Below, in pieces: positions 55,670 through 64,000 of a stretch of 64,000 nucleotides of DNA. The notes under the pieces were generated by a model. It made no database searches. It saw nothing but the letters and a program-made list of their open reading frames with translations, and was not told the DNA's origin. The DNA is from CBDCUI01 sp965223115. Its GTDB lineage: Bacteria > Pseudomonadota > Gammaproteobacteria > UBA4575. Positions within the stretch are counted from its first letter, which is position 1. Each line of letters starts with the position of its first letter. The stretch lies in assembly GCA_965223115.1 (NCBI GenBank), contig OZ244982.1, forward strand, positions 1 to 64,000. Reading direction: 5' to 3'. The translations under genes were made by a program, and so were the position numbers.

Positions 55670-55828
55670 TTAACTTGTAGGGTCAATTTTATCGTGATTC
55701 TGCTGGTAGGAAACATCGGCAACACTATTTATAGGTGTTTCAAAACCTACCATATTTTGAGCAATCGCAACACTAATTCCAATTAGGAATAAACCAGTGC
55801 TAATCAAAGCATTAAGCTTTAGTTTCAT
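55670..55828 (-). CDS. Candidate small secreted or membrane peptide (52 residues)
   Basis: A 53-codon frame on the minus strand reads MKLKLNALISTGLFLIGIS then VAIAQNMVGFETPINSVAD and ends DKIDPTS. It begins like a signal peptide: two lysines, a 16-residue hydrophobic core and a plausible cleavage after AIA. The remaining 28 residues are polar. Only weak purine-rich sequence precedes the ATG. It is too short to assign to a family. It lies between trpC and the MATE gene in otherwise non-coding DNA. Confidence 0.45.
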   Translation of the reverse strand: MKLKLNALISTGLFLIGISVAIAQNMVGFETPINSVADVSYQQNHDKIDPTS

Positions 55829-56123
55829 GACCCACTTTTACCTATATCCAACTTGCCAATAATTGTCTCGTAAGCTTACTTGTCAAACTTTGAACTACGT
55901 CAACTTTATAAGAGAGGATAATGAGGAATTTTTAAGGGTATACGTCAGAAAGATTAATATTTAATTAAATTTACTAACTAAAGTAATAGCATAGAATGAA
56001 ATGGCCATCGAGCCATCTTAGGAAATTGTAGTGGTTGATTGACTTGTGGAAAATTCAGCGTAAGATGCGCAAACTTTTTTATAAATGCACGGTAATGGCA
56101 ATGTCCCAATTCTTTACATCTCA

Positions 56124-56183
56124 ATACAGTAAACCTCGTTCACAAGAGGCCGTGCTGACTGTATCTGTGGGTATCTGTCCCAC
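56124..56183. other. Nested inverted repeats in the gap upstream of the MATE gene
   Basis: Within the 655-base gap 55639-56293, atacagt (56124-56130) pairs with actgtat (56158-56164) and encloses cctc (56134-56137) pairing with gagg (56146-56149). Directly after, gtggg (56167-56171) pairs with cccac (56179-56183). The order suggests a structured RNA element or operator region. The rest of the gap, apart from the 52-residue candidate, shows nothing I recognise. No known riboswitch motif was seen. Confidence 0.35.
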
Positions 56184-56293
56184 ATCCTTAGCTTAGCTGA
56201 TTCACATCATTTGTTTTTTTATGTGTTTCTGGTTAAGCCAGAAACTCTAGGTTATTTCATATTAACAGTTTCTTATATATGCATTTTTAAACC

Positions 56294-57706
56294 ATGAGCA
56301 CTAAAAACAAAAATTCTCGAAAATTTGGCTTTTGGACATTGCTCAATAACGCTTTCGTAAATGAAGAGCGTGATTACACGCGCGGTTCTTTAAAGCACGC
56401 TGTCATAGTTCTTGCGATACCAATGATGATGGAAATGTCTGTAGAGGCATTATTTGCCATTACAGATATATTTTTTGTTGCCAAACTTGGTATTGAAGCT
56501 ATAGCGACGGTTGGACTTACTGAATCTGTAATAACTTTGCTTTATGCAATATCGCTTGGATTGAGTATGTCATTAACTGCATTAGTTGCGCGACGTATAG
56601 GTGAGGGTGATAAAAACCGAGCTAAGGTCATTGCGGGCCAAGCAATCTTGATTGGATTTGCTTTGTCATTGTTAATAGGTGTTTTAGGTGTTGTGTATGC
56701 CCAAAATATTCTCGCTTTTTTAGGTGCATCCGATTCGTTAATCACTAATTATTCTGGTTACACGGCTATTATGCTAGGTGGTAGTGCAACCATAATTTAC
56801 TTATTTATTTTTAATTCTATTTTTCGTGGAGCTGGGGATCCTGTCATCGCAATGCGCGCGATTTGGATCGCAAGTGCAATTAATATTGTGTTAGATCCAT
56901 GTTTAATCTTTGGTTTAGGTCCTTTCCCCGAGTTAGGCATAGAAGGCGCAGCCATTGCGACTACAACAGGTAGAGGTATTGGGCTGTTATATGGCCTTTA
57001 TTACTTATTTAGTGGGCGTACAAGATTGCAATTAGCAATACAAAACCTAAAACCTGTCTATTCTGAAATGAAATTATTATGCAAAGTTTCATTTGGTGGC
57101 ATGGCTCAATTTCTATTTGCCACGTCTAGTTGGATTTTTCTTATGAAGATTATGGCTACATTTGGCAGCACTGCACTGGCAGGTTACACACTCGCAATAC
57201 GCATTGTGGATTTTGTTATTTTGCCTGCCTGGGGGTTATGCAATTCTGTTTCGACTTTGGTTGGACAAAACTTGGGTGCTAAGAAAGTTAAACGTGCTAA
57301 GCAAGCTGTATTTTATGTTGCCAAATATAACTTCATATTTATGGTTGCGGTCGCATTATGTTTTATTGGGTTTGCAGATTCGATAATAATGATATTTGTT
57401 ACAAATGAAGAAGTAGTAAACATTGCTACGCAGTGTTTAACTATATTTAGCTATGGTTTTGGTTTGTATGCTATTGGGCTTGTTCTAATACAAGCGTTCA
57501 ATGGGGCTGGAGATACTTATACACCAACTTGGATAAATGCGATTTGTTTCTGGATGTTTCAAATTCCGGCTGCTTACTGGATGGCAAAATATTTAGCGTT
57601 AGGTCCAAAAGGCGTATTTTATGCAATTCTAATGGCTGAAAGTCTTATGGCTATTGTATGCTTAACTGTATTTTTAAGAGGTGGTTGGGAAAAAACATCG
57701 GTTTAA
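56294..57706 (+). CDS. MATE-family multidrug/Na+ exporter
   Basis: 470 residues and twelve hydrophobic spans in two MatE halves: LKHAVIVLAIPMMMEMSVEALFAITDIFFVAKLG (in pieces) opens the first, and MKLLCKVSFGGMAQFLFATSSWIFLMKI the second. NSIFRGAGDP and the second-half counterpart IQAFNGAGDTYTPT are the family signatures. MATE proteins export cationic drugs or dyes in exchange for Na+ or H+. It is solitary and convergent with nhaD, whose stop adjoins it at 57706/57707. The substrate cannot be told from sequence. Confidence 0.9.
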   Translation: MSTKNKNSRKFGFWTLLNNAFVNEERDYTRGSLKHAVIVLAIPMMMEMSVEALFAITDIFFVAKLGIEAIATVGLTESVITLLYAISLGLSMSLTALVARRIGEGDKNRAKVIAGQAILIGFALSLLIGVLGVVYAQNILAFLGASDSLITNYSGYTAIMLGGSATIIYLFIFNSIFRGAGDPVIAMRAIWIASAINIVLDPCLIFGLGPFPELGIEGAAIATTTGRGIGLLYGLYYLFSGRTRLQLAIQNLKPVYSEMKLLCKVSFGGMAQFLFATSSWIFLMKIMATFGSTALAGYTLAIRIVDFVILPAWGLCNSVSTLVGQNLGAKKVKRAKQAVFYVAKYNFIFMVAVALCFIGFADSIIMIFVTNEEVVNIATQCLTIFSYGFGLYAIGLVLIQAFNGAGDTYTPTWINAICFWMFQIPAAYWMAKYLALGPKGVFYAILMAESLMAIVCLTVFLRGGWEKTSV

Positions 57707-59212
57707 TTAAAAATGGCTCTTATTAATTAGAAAGTGCACCCAAATACTTGCGCCATAACCTAATGCAATGGCCCAGGTCCATTTCAAATGCGAGAAGAAG
57801 GTATAAATTCCACGTGCTTGTCCCATTACCGCAACACCGGCTGCAGAACCTATCGACAGCATTGACCCACCTACGCCTGCAGTCAGTGTGACTAATAGCC
57901 ACTGTCCATGGCTCATTTGTGGTTCCATGGCGAGTACAGCGAACATTACAGGTATATTGTCAAATAGAGCTGATAATACACCTACTAAAATATTTGCATT
58001 TGTCGCTCCCATACCTTCATACATAAGTTCTGAACCAATGGCTAAATAGCCTAATGCACCCAGGCCGCCTACACTTAATATTACTCCATAGAAAAACATC
58101 AGTGTGTCCCACTCTGCTCGTTCAATAGATTTAAAGATGTTGAAATGGCTAGGTTTTTTAACAGCTGCAGTTACTTGTGCATTATCACTTAGTTCAATCT
58201 CTAGTGCTTCATCTTCTATTTCATCTATACCTTCGCCATTTAATTTAGAATGATCACGTCGCTTTAAGTAATAGCCAAATATTTTTAACAAACCAAGGCC
58301 TGTCATCATGCCAAGTACTGGAGGTAAATGTAGGAAATTGTGTGCGCAAACAGCCATGATAATCGTGGCAATAAAAAGTAAAACTACAAACCATGCACCA
58401 TGTTTAAGTTCTACTTCTTCAAGTATTCCTTTTGGTTTTTCAGAGGCTATAAAGAAGCTCAATATGACTGCAGGAATTATCCAATTCACCACTGATGGGA
58501 TAAAGAGTACAAAGAATTCTTGAAACTCAACAATGCCTTTTTGCCAAACCATAAGCGTGGTGATATCACCAAATGGACTAAAAGCACCTCCTGCATTTGC
58601 GGCTACAACGATATTGATACAACTAAGGCTGACAAATTTTATGTTAGTGCCACCTACAGCCATAGCCACCGTAGCCATCAGTAATGCTGTAGTTAAATTA
58701 TCAGCTATAGGTGACAGGAAGAATGAAACGATCCCAGTTGCCCAAAATATACCGCGCAATGTAAAACCACGCTGTAATAACCAGGAACGTAACCAATCAA
58801 AGATTCCTCTTTCGTACATTGTGTTAATAAAAGTCATTGCAGCAAGTAGGAACAAAAATAGTTCTGCAAATTCAAGTAAGTTATGACGTACTAAAACTTC
58901 TGGTGTATGTATGTCGCCATGTGAGTTATATATTAGTGCAACGATTAACCAAATTATACCAGCAGAAATTAATACTGGTTTTGATTTGCGTAAATGAAGC
59001 TGTTCTTCAAGAATTACTAAGGAATAGGAAATACCAAATATAATAATGGCGACAATGGAGGCCCAATGACTTGTGAAGTTTTGTATTCCATGTGATGAAT
59101 CAGCAGCTAATGTTAAGCTTGGGAAGATAATTAAAGTAATTGCTAATAAGACAATAGTTAGTATATTCATATTCAGCTTTATAAAGGCAGTTATTTTTTT
59201 GCTAATACTCAC
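57707..59212 (-). CDS. nhaD: Na+/H+ antiporter, NhaD type
   Basis: 501 residues with about a dozen spans. PIADNLTTALLMATVAMAVGG, NIVVAANAGGAFSPFGDITTLMVWQKG, and the second-half SALFDNIPVMFAVLAMEP and TAGVGGSMLSIGSAAGVAVMG are characteristic of the ArsB/NhaD superfamily NhaD group. It expels Na+ (or Li+) in exchange for H+, typical of marine or alkaline-tolerant bacteria. The start may be GTG 59212 (basic MSISKKITAFIKLN extension) or ATG 59170; the first supplies a charged n-region ahead of a signal-like segment ending LTLAA. A charged cytoplasmic loop is seen near SKLNGEGIDEIEDEALEIE. Confidence 0.92.
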   Translation of the reverse strand: MSISKKITAFIKLNMNILTIVLLAITLIIFPSLTLAADSSHGIQNFTSHWASIVAIIIFGISYSLVILEEQLHLRKSKPVLISAGIIWLIVALIYNSHGDIHTPEVLVRHNLLEFAELFLFLLAAMTFINTMYERGIFDWLRSWLLQRGFTLRGIFWATGIVSFFLSPIADNLTTALLMATVAMAVGGTNIKFVSLSCINIVVAANAGGAFSPFGDITTLMVWQKGIVEFQEFFVLFIPSVVNWIIPAVILSFFIASEKPKGILEEVELKHGAWFVVLLFIATIIMAVCAHNFLHLPPVLGMMTGLGLLKIFGYYLKRRDHSKLNGEGIDEIEDEALEIELSDNAQVTAAVKKPSHFNIFKSIERAEWDTLMFFYGVILSVGGLGALGYLAIGSELMYEGMGATNANILVGVLSALFDNIPVMFAVLAMEPQMSHGQWLLVTLTAGVGGSMLSIGSAAGVAVMGQARGIYTFFSHLKWTWAIALGYGASIWVHFLINKSHF

Positions 59213-59430
59213 TTGGCTATCGGTAAAAAGTCGAAAAAATTAACTAAAATATGAGTTTTATTGCCCTAAACTCATCAAGTTGAATAGTGCAAGTTAAAAT
59301 TTTATAGCTAAACGCAACAAACTAACCGAAGAATGGCAGATGATATAAAATAAGTCGTTGGTTGTCAGTATTTGTAGTCGATTAAAATTGATTAGAAGTG
59401 GCTTAAAGGAGGTGGATAACGGTTTAAATA

Positions 59431-62400
59431 TTAGACCGCTATTCCCAAAGAATTAACGACGTTTAGCAGCTTGTCTTCATCATAGGGCTTGGTTAAGTAT
59501 TCTGATACACCAATACGCTGTGCTTCTTTCTGATGCTTATTTGTAGACCTTGAAGTAATCATCACTATAGGTACATCTGCAGTTTCTGCATTCGATCGTA
59601 AGTGTTTAGTTAATTCAAGTCCATTCATACGCGGCATTTCTAAATCTGTTAGAACCAAAGAAGGCATTTGTTTTTGAATTTTGTCAATTGCATCTACGCC
59701 ATCAATTGCTGTTTCTACATTGAAACCCAGATCATGCATGAATAGTGAAAGTGATTTGCGTGTACTTATTGCGTCTTCGACAATTAATACATTTTTCTGC
59801 ACAATATCATTTATATTAATATGATCAGTTGTTGCAGTTTTTGAAGTACTTTTTGATGACATTCTTATAATTTCAGTTAAATCTACTACAGTTGTTATGC
59901 TTCCATCGCCCAATACAGTTGTGCCTAATAAGCCAGAAATTTTTGGTATGTATCTACTAAATGGTTTTACTACAATCTCGCGTGTATCCAACACACGGTC
60001 AACAATTACTGCAAATTTGTTTTTAAAATCATCTTGAACAATTAGTGTGGTTTGTTTGTTGTTCTGTAATTCAGAATTTTGTTTTTCAAATAAGATAGAC
60101 TGTAGATTAATGACAGGATATTTATCATTTTTAAATTGAAAATATAAATATTCGTCTATAGCAATTGTGTTTCCTGCACCAGGATAAAGAATCTCTTCAA
60201 TCCCCCTGTCGGAAATGGCTAATGTATTGTTAGCTGAAGAAACAAGTAATGCATGAGCAGAGTGATAGGTTGTCGGTATGGTTAATCCAATGTTGACGCC
60301 TTGCCCCGTTATTGAAGATAAGTTTACTGTTCCTTTCATGTCTCGAATACTAGCAAATACGATATCAAGTCCAACGCCACGTCCTGAAAGTTGCGATACT
60401 TCATCTTTAGTTGAAAAGCCATGCTGTAGAATAATATTAATTAATTTAGTTTCGTCTATATCATCTGCTTCGTTAATTATGCCTTGTTCAAGTGCTTTAG
60501 ATTTTATGCGATCTATATCAAGCCCACTGCCATCGTCTTTGCAGATTACATAAAATAGCTTGCCTTCTTTTTTGAACTGCAGGCGTATGTTGCCTGTAGC
60601 AGCTTTGTTTTTTTCTAGTCGAATTTCTTTGGTTTCTATTCCGTGATCAACAGCGTTACGCAGTATATGCATGAGAGGATCAACTAGTTTGTTTAATATA
60701 TCACTATCTATAAGAGTTTCTTCACCCAAGATTTCAAGGTTTGCTGATTTGTTAGATAATTTGCAGGCCTGACGCACGCTACGTTTTAAACGAGATTCGA
60801 TAGATTTAACAGGCACCATTCGTGTTCGTAAAACAGCATCTTGGTTTTCCATTAATGTTCGTGCTTGACTACTGGAGATTTTATCTAATCTTGTTAAATA
60901 GCCTTCGACATCATTTAGAAACTCACTTGAATCTTCAGTGGCTTCAATTAATTGATTGGTAAATGTATGCAGTTCATTGTATTGATCCATTTCAAGAGGG
61001 TCGAATTTACCATTTGTACTGCGTCGATCATGGTGGGCCGAAAATCCACGTATTTCTATAATATGTTCCAGTTCATGGATAAGGGTTTTAATTTTATTGT
61101 TGTTAATGCGAAGGCTTCTTGCAAATTCTTTAGAGCGTGAGATAGATTCTTGGATCTGCGAATTAGAAATAATATTTTCACCTGCATGCTTTAATAGCTC
61201 ATCTATTAAATGAGCAGGTATGCGAAGTGACTGTTTCGCAATATTCTCTTTGCATTTTTGGTTAGTGCTATCTAATAATTGGGTGTTGGTGGCAGATTCA
61301 GTGAGTGTTTCTTTTTTGTCAACTTCGGAGATATTCTCATTCTCAAAAGTCACACCATTTTTGTCGATATAGTTTGCCCAGTTTAAAATTTTTTGGAATA
61401 TCTCGATTGATTCTTTTGGTGCAGAGCCAATACCGTGTAAAAACTCTGAAATTTCTTCTAAACAATCAGCTGCTTCAACAAGTGCATTGTAAAGGGCTTG
61501 AGAAGGTTTTTGTTGGGCTTTTAATAATGCCTCCAAGATGTCTTCTAGATTATGGGTAAGGTTGGCTAAACCAACAATACCTACAGTATTGCCAGCTCCC
61601 TTCAATGTATGTGCTATTCGTTTAGCTATTTCAAGTTGATTTATATAGTCATCATTAGTCAAATTTTGAACGGCCAAAGAAAATTCTTCTGTTTGCTCTG
61701 GTAGATCTAGTAGCAAGCTAGCTACAAGCTCTTCCTGTACGTCTGCTGGTATGACTAGGCTGGTATTCTCTACTGTTGCTTGGTGAATTCTTTCAGCTTG
61801 GTGTTTGCTGTCAGCTTCAATATGAGACTTATTAAAAGCTTCTTTTATAATTTCTAGTTCTTTGTTATATAATTTGATAGGCCAGCTATCAAGGCTTAAA
61901 TAACTTAGACAAGCTTGAATATATTCTGCATCATTTAGTGCAAACAAATGACCTTGGATGATGTCTGGCCATTGTGAAATTTCATCGTGTAAAGGGATAA
62001 TTTGTTTAATGTCAGTAGAGTGTATATAGGCAAAAATTTTCTCAAGTTGCTTGGTAAAGCATTTTAGGCCCATAAGACCTATCATTTCTGCTGCCGACCC
62101 AATGCGTTCTAGCTGATCAATTTGTGTTTCTATAATTTCTTTAAGAACTTCATTATCTTGATTTTCACTAGATAAAACAGCCAGGCGGGCATCATGCGAT
62201 TCTTGGATTTCACTGACTTCTGCATTAATTAAGTCTAAAAATTCTTGTTGCTCAGACGATAATTGCTTTTCTTCGTAGTTGTATTTTTCTTGGTCTATAT
62301 CGGTAAGAGGCTTCTCAGGTGTTTGTATAACATTATCTGATATATGGTCGTCAGTAGTAGCTTCATGATTTGTGTTTTCTGGATTATGATGAGGGTTTAG

Positions 62401-62751
62401 CAAGTTAATTTGTTCTAGGAAAGCTGCTAAAGTATTCTGAATTTCTTTATCATTTCGATCCGACAGAAATTCAGCTATATAGAGAGGCCATGCACATATT
62501 AACTCTAGCTGCTCAAGACTAGGCTTGGATTCTTGCAAAGTTTCTAAGATAGTTTGTATCTGTGAATAAATTAATACAAGCTCGTTGTCATTTTCTTTTA
62601 AAGCAAGATTGCATAGTTGGTTGATTGTTAAATCAAACTCTATGAGAAGCTTTTCGACTCTATCTGAATCATGTTCACTGTTAGTCCAGCCATCTAAATA
62701 ATCATTTAGAGCCTCTATAAGTTTAAGACTATTCTGTAAACATTCATCCAT
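59431..62751 (-). CDS. chpA: ChpA/PilL-like hybrid chemotaxis kinase (CheA type)
   Basis: 1106 residues. An acidic N-terminal region is followed by a degenerate Hpt-like segment (Glu215 where the phosphorylated His should be), a true Hpt domain with His381 in AHTLKGAGNTVGIVGLANL, the dimerisation region, a histidine-kinase ATPase core near 690 (HILRNAVDHGIE, DDGSGLD, GRGVGLDIV), a CheW-like domain at about 829-954 and a C-terminal receiver with Asp1036 in VLTDLEMPRMNGLEL. It is much shorter than Pseudomonas ChpA, which has many more Hpt domains. It lies 34 bases after the PilJ-like receptor. The pair is expected to control type IV pilus motility; other pil genes must lie beyond the right edge or elsewhere. 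Confidence 0.9.
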   Translation of the reverse strand: MDECLQNSLKLIEALNDYLDGWTNSEHDSDRVEKLLIEFDLTINQLCNLALKENDNELVLIYSQIQTILETLQESKPSLEQLELICAWPLYIAEFLSDRNDKEIQNTLAAFLEQINLLNPHHNPENTNHEATTDDHISDNVIQTPEKPLTDIDQEKYNYEEKQLSSEQQEFLDLINAEVSEIQESHDARLAVLSSENQDNEVLKEIIETQIDQLERIGSAAEMIGLMGLKCFTKQLEKIFAYIHSTDIKQIIPLHDEISQWPDIIQGHLFALNDAEYIQACLSYLSLDSWPIKLYNKELEIIKEAFNKSHIEADSKHQAERIHQATVENTSLVIPADVQEELVASLLLDLPEQTEEFSLAVQNLTNDDYINQLEIAKRIAHTLKGAGNTVGIVGLANLTHNLEDILEALLKAQQKPSQALYNALVEAADCLEEISEFLHGIGSAPKESIEIFQKILNWANYIDKNGVTFENENISEVDKKETLTESATNTQLLDSTNQKCKENIAKQSLRIPAHLIDELLKHAGENIISNSQIQESISRSKEFARSLRINNNKIKTLIHELEHIIEIRGFSAHHDRRSTNGKFDPLEMDQYNELHTFTNQLIEATEDSSEFLNDVEGYLTRLDKISSSQARTLMENQDAVLRTRMVPVKSIESRLKRSVRQACKLSNKSANLEILGEETLIDSDILNKLVDPLMHILRNAVDHGIETKEIRLEKNKAATGNIRLQFKKEGKLFYVICKDDGSGLDIDRIKSKALEQGIINEADDIDETKLINIILQHGFSTKDEVSQLSGRGVGLDIVFASIRDMKGTVNLSSITGQGVNIGLTIPTTYHSAHALLVSSANNTLAISDRGIEEILYPGAGNTIAIDEYLYFQFKNDKYPVINLQSILFEKQNSELQNNKQTTLIVQDDFKNKFAVIVDRVLDTREIVVKPFSRYIPKISGLLGTTVLGDGSITTVVDLTEIIRMSSKSTSKTATTDHININDIVQKNVLIVEDAISTRKSLSLFMHDLGFNVETAIDGVDAIDKIQKQMPSLVLTDLEMPRMNGLELTKHLRSNAETADVPIVMITSRSTNKHQKEAQRIGVSEYLTKPYDEDKLLNVVNSLGIAV

Positions 62752-62785
62752 AATGCTAATTTAGATTTGTTAAATGTCGTTATAA

Positions 62786-64000
62786 TCAAGCACTAGCTTG
62801 TTTTTGATTAGAATCATCTATGCCATCGTCTAAGACTTTTTTTAGCTCTTGTACTTCAACATTTTTAACAGATTTTTGTGTTTCAGATTCGGGTAGTTTA
62901 AAGATTCTCACAGTGGACAATAAACGATTTGAATATTGCACCAAATTAGTAGTATTGTTTTTCTGTTGTTGTAGATGCTTGTCAGTAGTACGTGTGCTCT
63001 CCACAATTTCATTTGACTGCTTAACTAATTGTAAGCTCGCTTCTGCTTGGGCTTTTGAACTCTCGGTAATTTGTTTAACTGCTTGAGCTAGATTCTCAGT
63101 AGAATCTTGAGTTTGTTTCATAGCATTTTCAGCCAGTTCTGCCAATTGAGTACCTGTAGCCACTTGGCTAATTGCTTGGTTCATTGCAGATACAGTATCT
63201 GTTGTTTCAGCACGGATATTATTAACTAAGCTATCTATTTCCGTTGTTGCTTCTCGTGCACTTTCTGCGAGACGTTGCACTTCATCTGCAACTACTGCAA
63301 AGCCTCTACCAGCTTCGCCTGCTGATGCGGCGTGCATGCTTGCATTCAAGGCTAGGATATGGGTGCGTTCTGCAATACTGTTAATCAGGTTAACAATCCC
63401 CGTAATTTCTTGAGAGCGCTCACCAAGTCGTTTAATGCGTTTTTCTGTTTCGCGTATTGTATCGCGGATACTATTAATACCGTCTACGGATTTGTTCACC
63501 GCTTCAAGTGCAGATCGCGTATTACTTATAGCTTGATCTGCTCGTTTATTTGCATCGGCTGCATCAGACGAGATTCTATTCATCGCATTTGATGATTTAT
63601 TCAATTCATCCATAGTGTTTTCGACTTGTTTGCGTTTTTGTTCAGCAACAGCCATTACTAAGTTTGATTGTTTTTGTACCAAGCTTGAAACACCTGCAAC
63701 ACGTGTGGAAATCTTTTTAACATCATTAAGTGCAGAGGAGGTTTCTTTTGTTAATAAGTTGAGTGAGTCACCAATAGCTCCAGTTACATCTTCAAATACT
63801 GGAACTTTAACAGTAAAATCCTTTCTACTGAGTTGGGCTACAGCTTTGATTAGTTCGATTACAGAATCGTTCAATTCATCTTTTTCTTTCTGAGACTCTG
63901 AGAGTTGTGTAACTTTCTCGTCTAACAATTGATCAAAGGATGTTGACAATTCACCTAATTCATCTTTTCTTGTAGAATTTACACGTGCTTCTAAATTGCC
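62786..64000 (-). CDS. pilJ: PilJ-like methyl-accepting chemotaxis protein (5' partial)
   Basis: The frame remains open to the right edge, so the start, membrane spans and sensory domain are missing. The visible part begins in a HAMP domain (GNLEARVNSTRKDELGEL just before LSTSFDQLL), followed by a coiled-coil signalling region whose tip is RTHILALNASMHAASAGEAGRGFAVVADEVQRLAE (in pieces, near residue 205 from 63949) with the conserved EAGRGFAVVA-DEV core. The C-terminus contains FKLPES, as in PilJ. Its 3' neighbour is the ChpA-like kinase, supporting a Pil-Chp receptor rather than a flagellar one. Confidence 0.88.
   Translation of the reverse strand, partial: GNLEARVNSTRKDELGELSTSFDQLLDEKVTQLSESQKEKDELNDSVIELIKAVAQLSRKDFTVKVPVFEDVTGAIGDSLNLLTKETSSALNDVKKISTRVAGVSSLVQKQSNLVMAVAEQKRKQVENTMDELNKSSNAMNRISSDAADANKRADQAISNTRSALEAVNKSVDGINSIRDTIRETEKRIKRLGERSQEITGIVNLINSIAERTHILALNASMHAASAGEAGRGFAVVADEVQRLAESAREATTEIDSLVNNIRAETTDTVSAMNQAISQVATGTQLAELAENAMKQTQDSTENLAQAVKQITESSKAQAEASLQLVKQSNEIVESTRTTDKHLQQQKNNTTNLVQYSNRLLSTVRIFKLPESETQKSVKNVEVQELKKVLDDGIDDSNQKQASA

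Noticed and set aside
56065..56196. 43-residue plus-strand ORF upstream of the MATE gene
   Set aside because: No ribosome-binding site and no recognisable protein pattern, and it coincides with the inverted repeats, which explain the sequence better.

Overview
The window looks like a chromosomal segment of a free-living, AT-leaning gammaproteobacterium. This rests on gene content and order: a tkt-gap-pgk-pyk run, glnK-amtB, rpe-gph-trpEGDC, purE-purK, a CreD homologue, an NhaD Na+/H+ antiporter and PilJ/ChpA-type twitching chemosensory genes. No genus can be named from sequence alone. No rRNA, tRNA, CRISPR array, insertion sequence or integrase was recognised.

Layout. (1) 1-21306 is an accessory surface-protein region. 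A giant ORF enters from the left edge with 28 copies of a 333-base (111-residue) DUF11-type repeat, among which I see no difference, then continues through more adhesin-like modules into an OmpA-type peptidoglycan-binding domain and a long C-terminal beta-barrel-like region. It is followed by a secreted 1476-residue choice-of-anchor-L/GEVED/DUF11 protein with a GC-rich core, a degenerate relic of a third DUF11 tail, and a smaller secreted DUF11 protein. (2) 21514-28486 is a central-carbon cluster: transketolase, GAPDH, PGK, pyruvate kinase and a class I aldolase. A duplicated copy of the PGK C-terminal tail lies just after pgk. (3) 28810-30483 is glnK-amtB (ammonium sensing and uptake). (4) bioD is divergent from a four-gene operon: a TetR regulator with a twin palindromic operator laid over its own promoter, an MMPL/RND exporter, a LolA-like periplasmic protein and an outer-membrane barrel. 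(5) 36303-41714 is mostly housekeeping: purC, purE-purK, a YhdH/AcuI-type oxidoreductase with an overlapping thioredoxin-like gene, and an SpmA/SpmB-type membrane protein with a small membrane partner. (6) 42365-47383 is a chaperone-usher pilus locus. Three small secreted subunits on + run tail-to-tail into usher and chaperone on -, with a 14-base overlap. (7) 47671-50079 holds a CreD-like protein, a monohaem cytochrome c and a CopD-like membrane protein. (8) 50203-55638 is rpe, gph and trpEGDC. (9) 55639-56293 is mostly non-coding, with a candidate 52-residue secreted peptide and nested inverted repeats. (10) A MATE exporter converges with nhaD, and the window ends with a ChpA-like hybrid kinase and the 3' part of a PilJ-like receptor, both on -.

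How parts may work together. The first 21 kb reads as an envelope/surface module: one very long repeat fibre with its own OmpA anchor and barrel, plus two secreted DUF11 proteins that stop at the same point inside their last DUF11 domain. With the separate chaperone-usher pilus and the type IV pilus chemosensory genes, this suggests an organism investing in attachment and surface behaviour. The most unusual signals are the 333-base array, the shared DUF11 truncation point with its relic, the compositional mosaic of the 1476-residue protein, and the TetR-controlled RND/LolA-like/barrel operon. All functions are inferred from sequence; no search was run.
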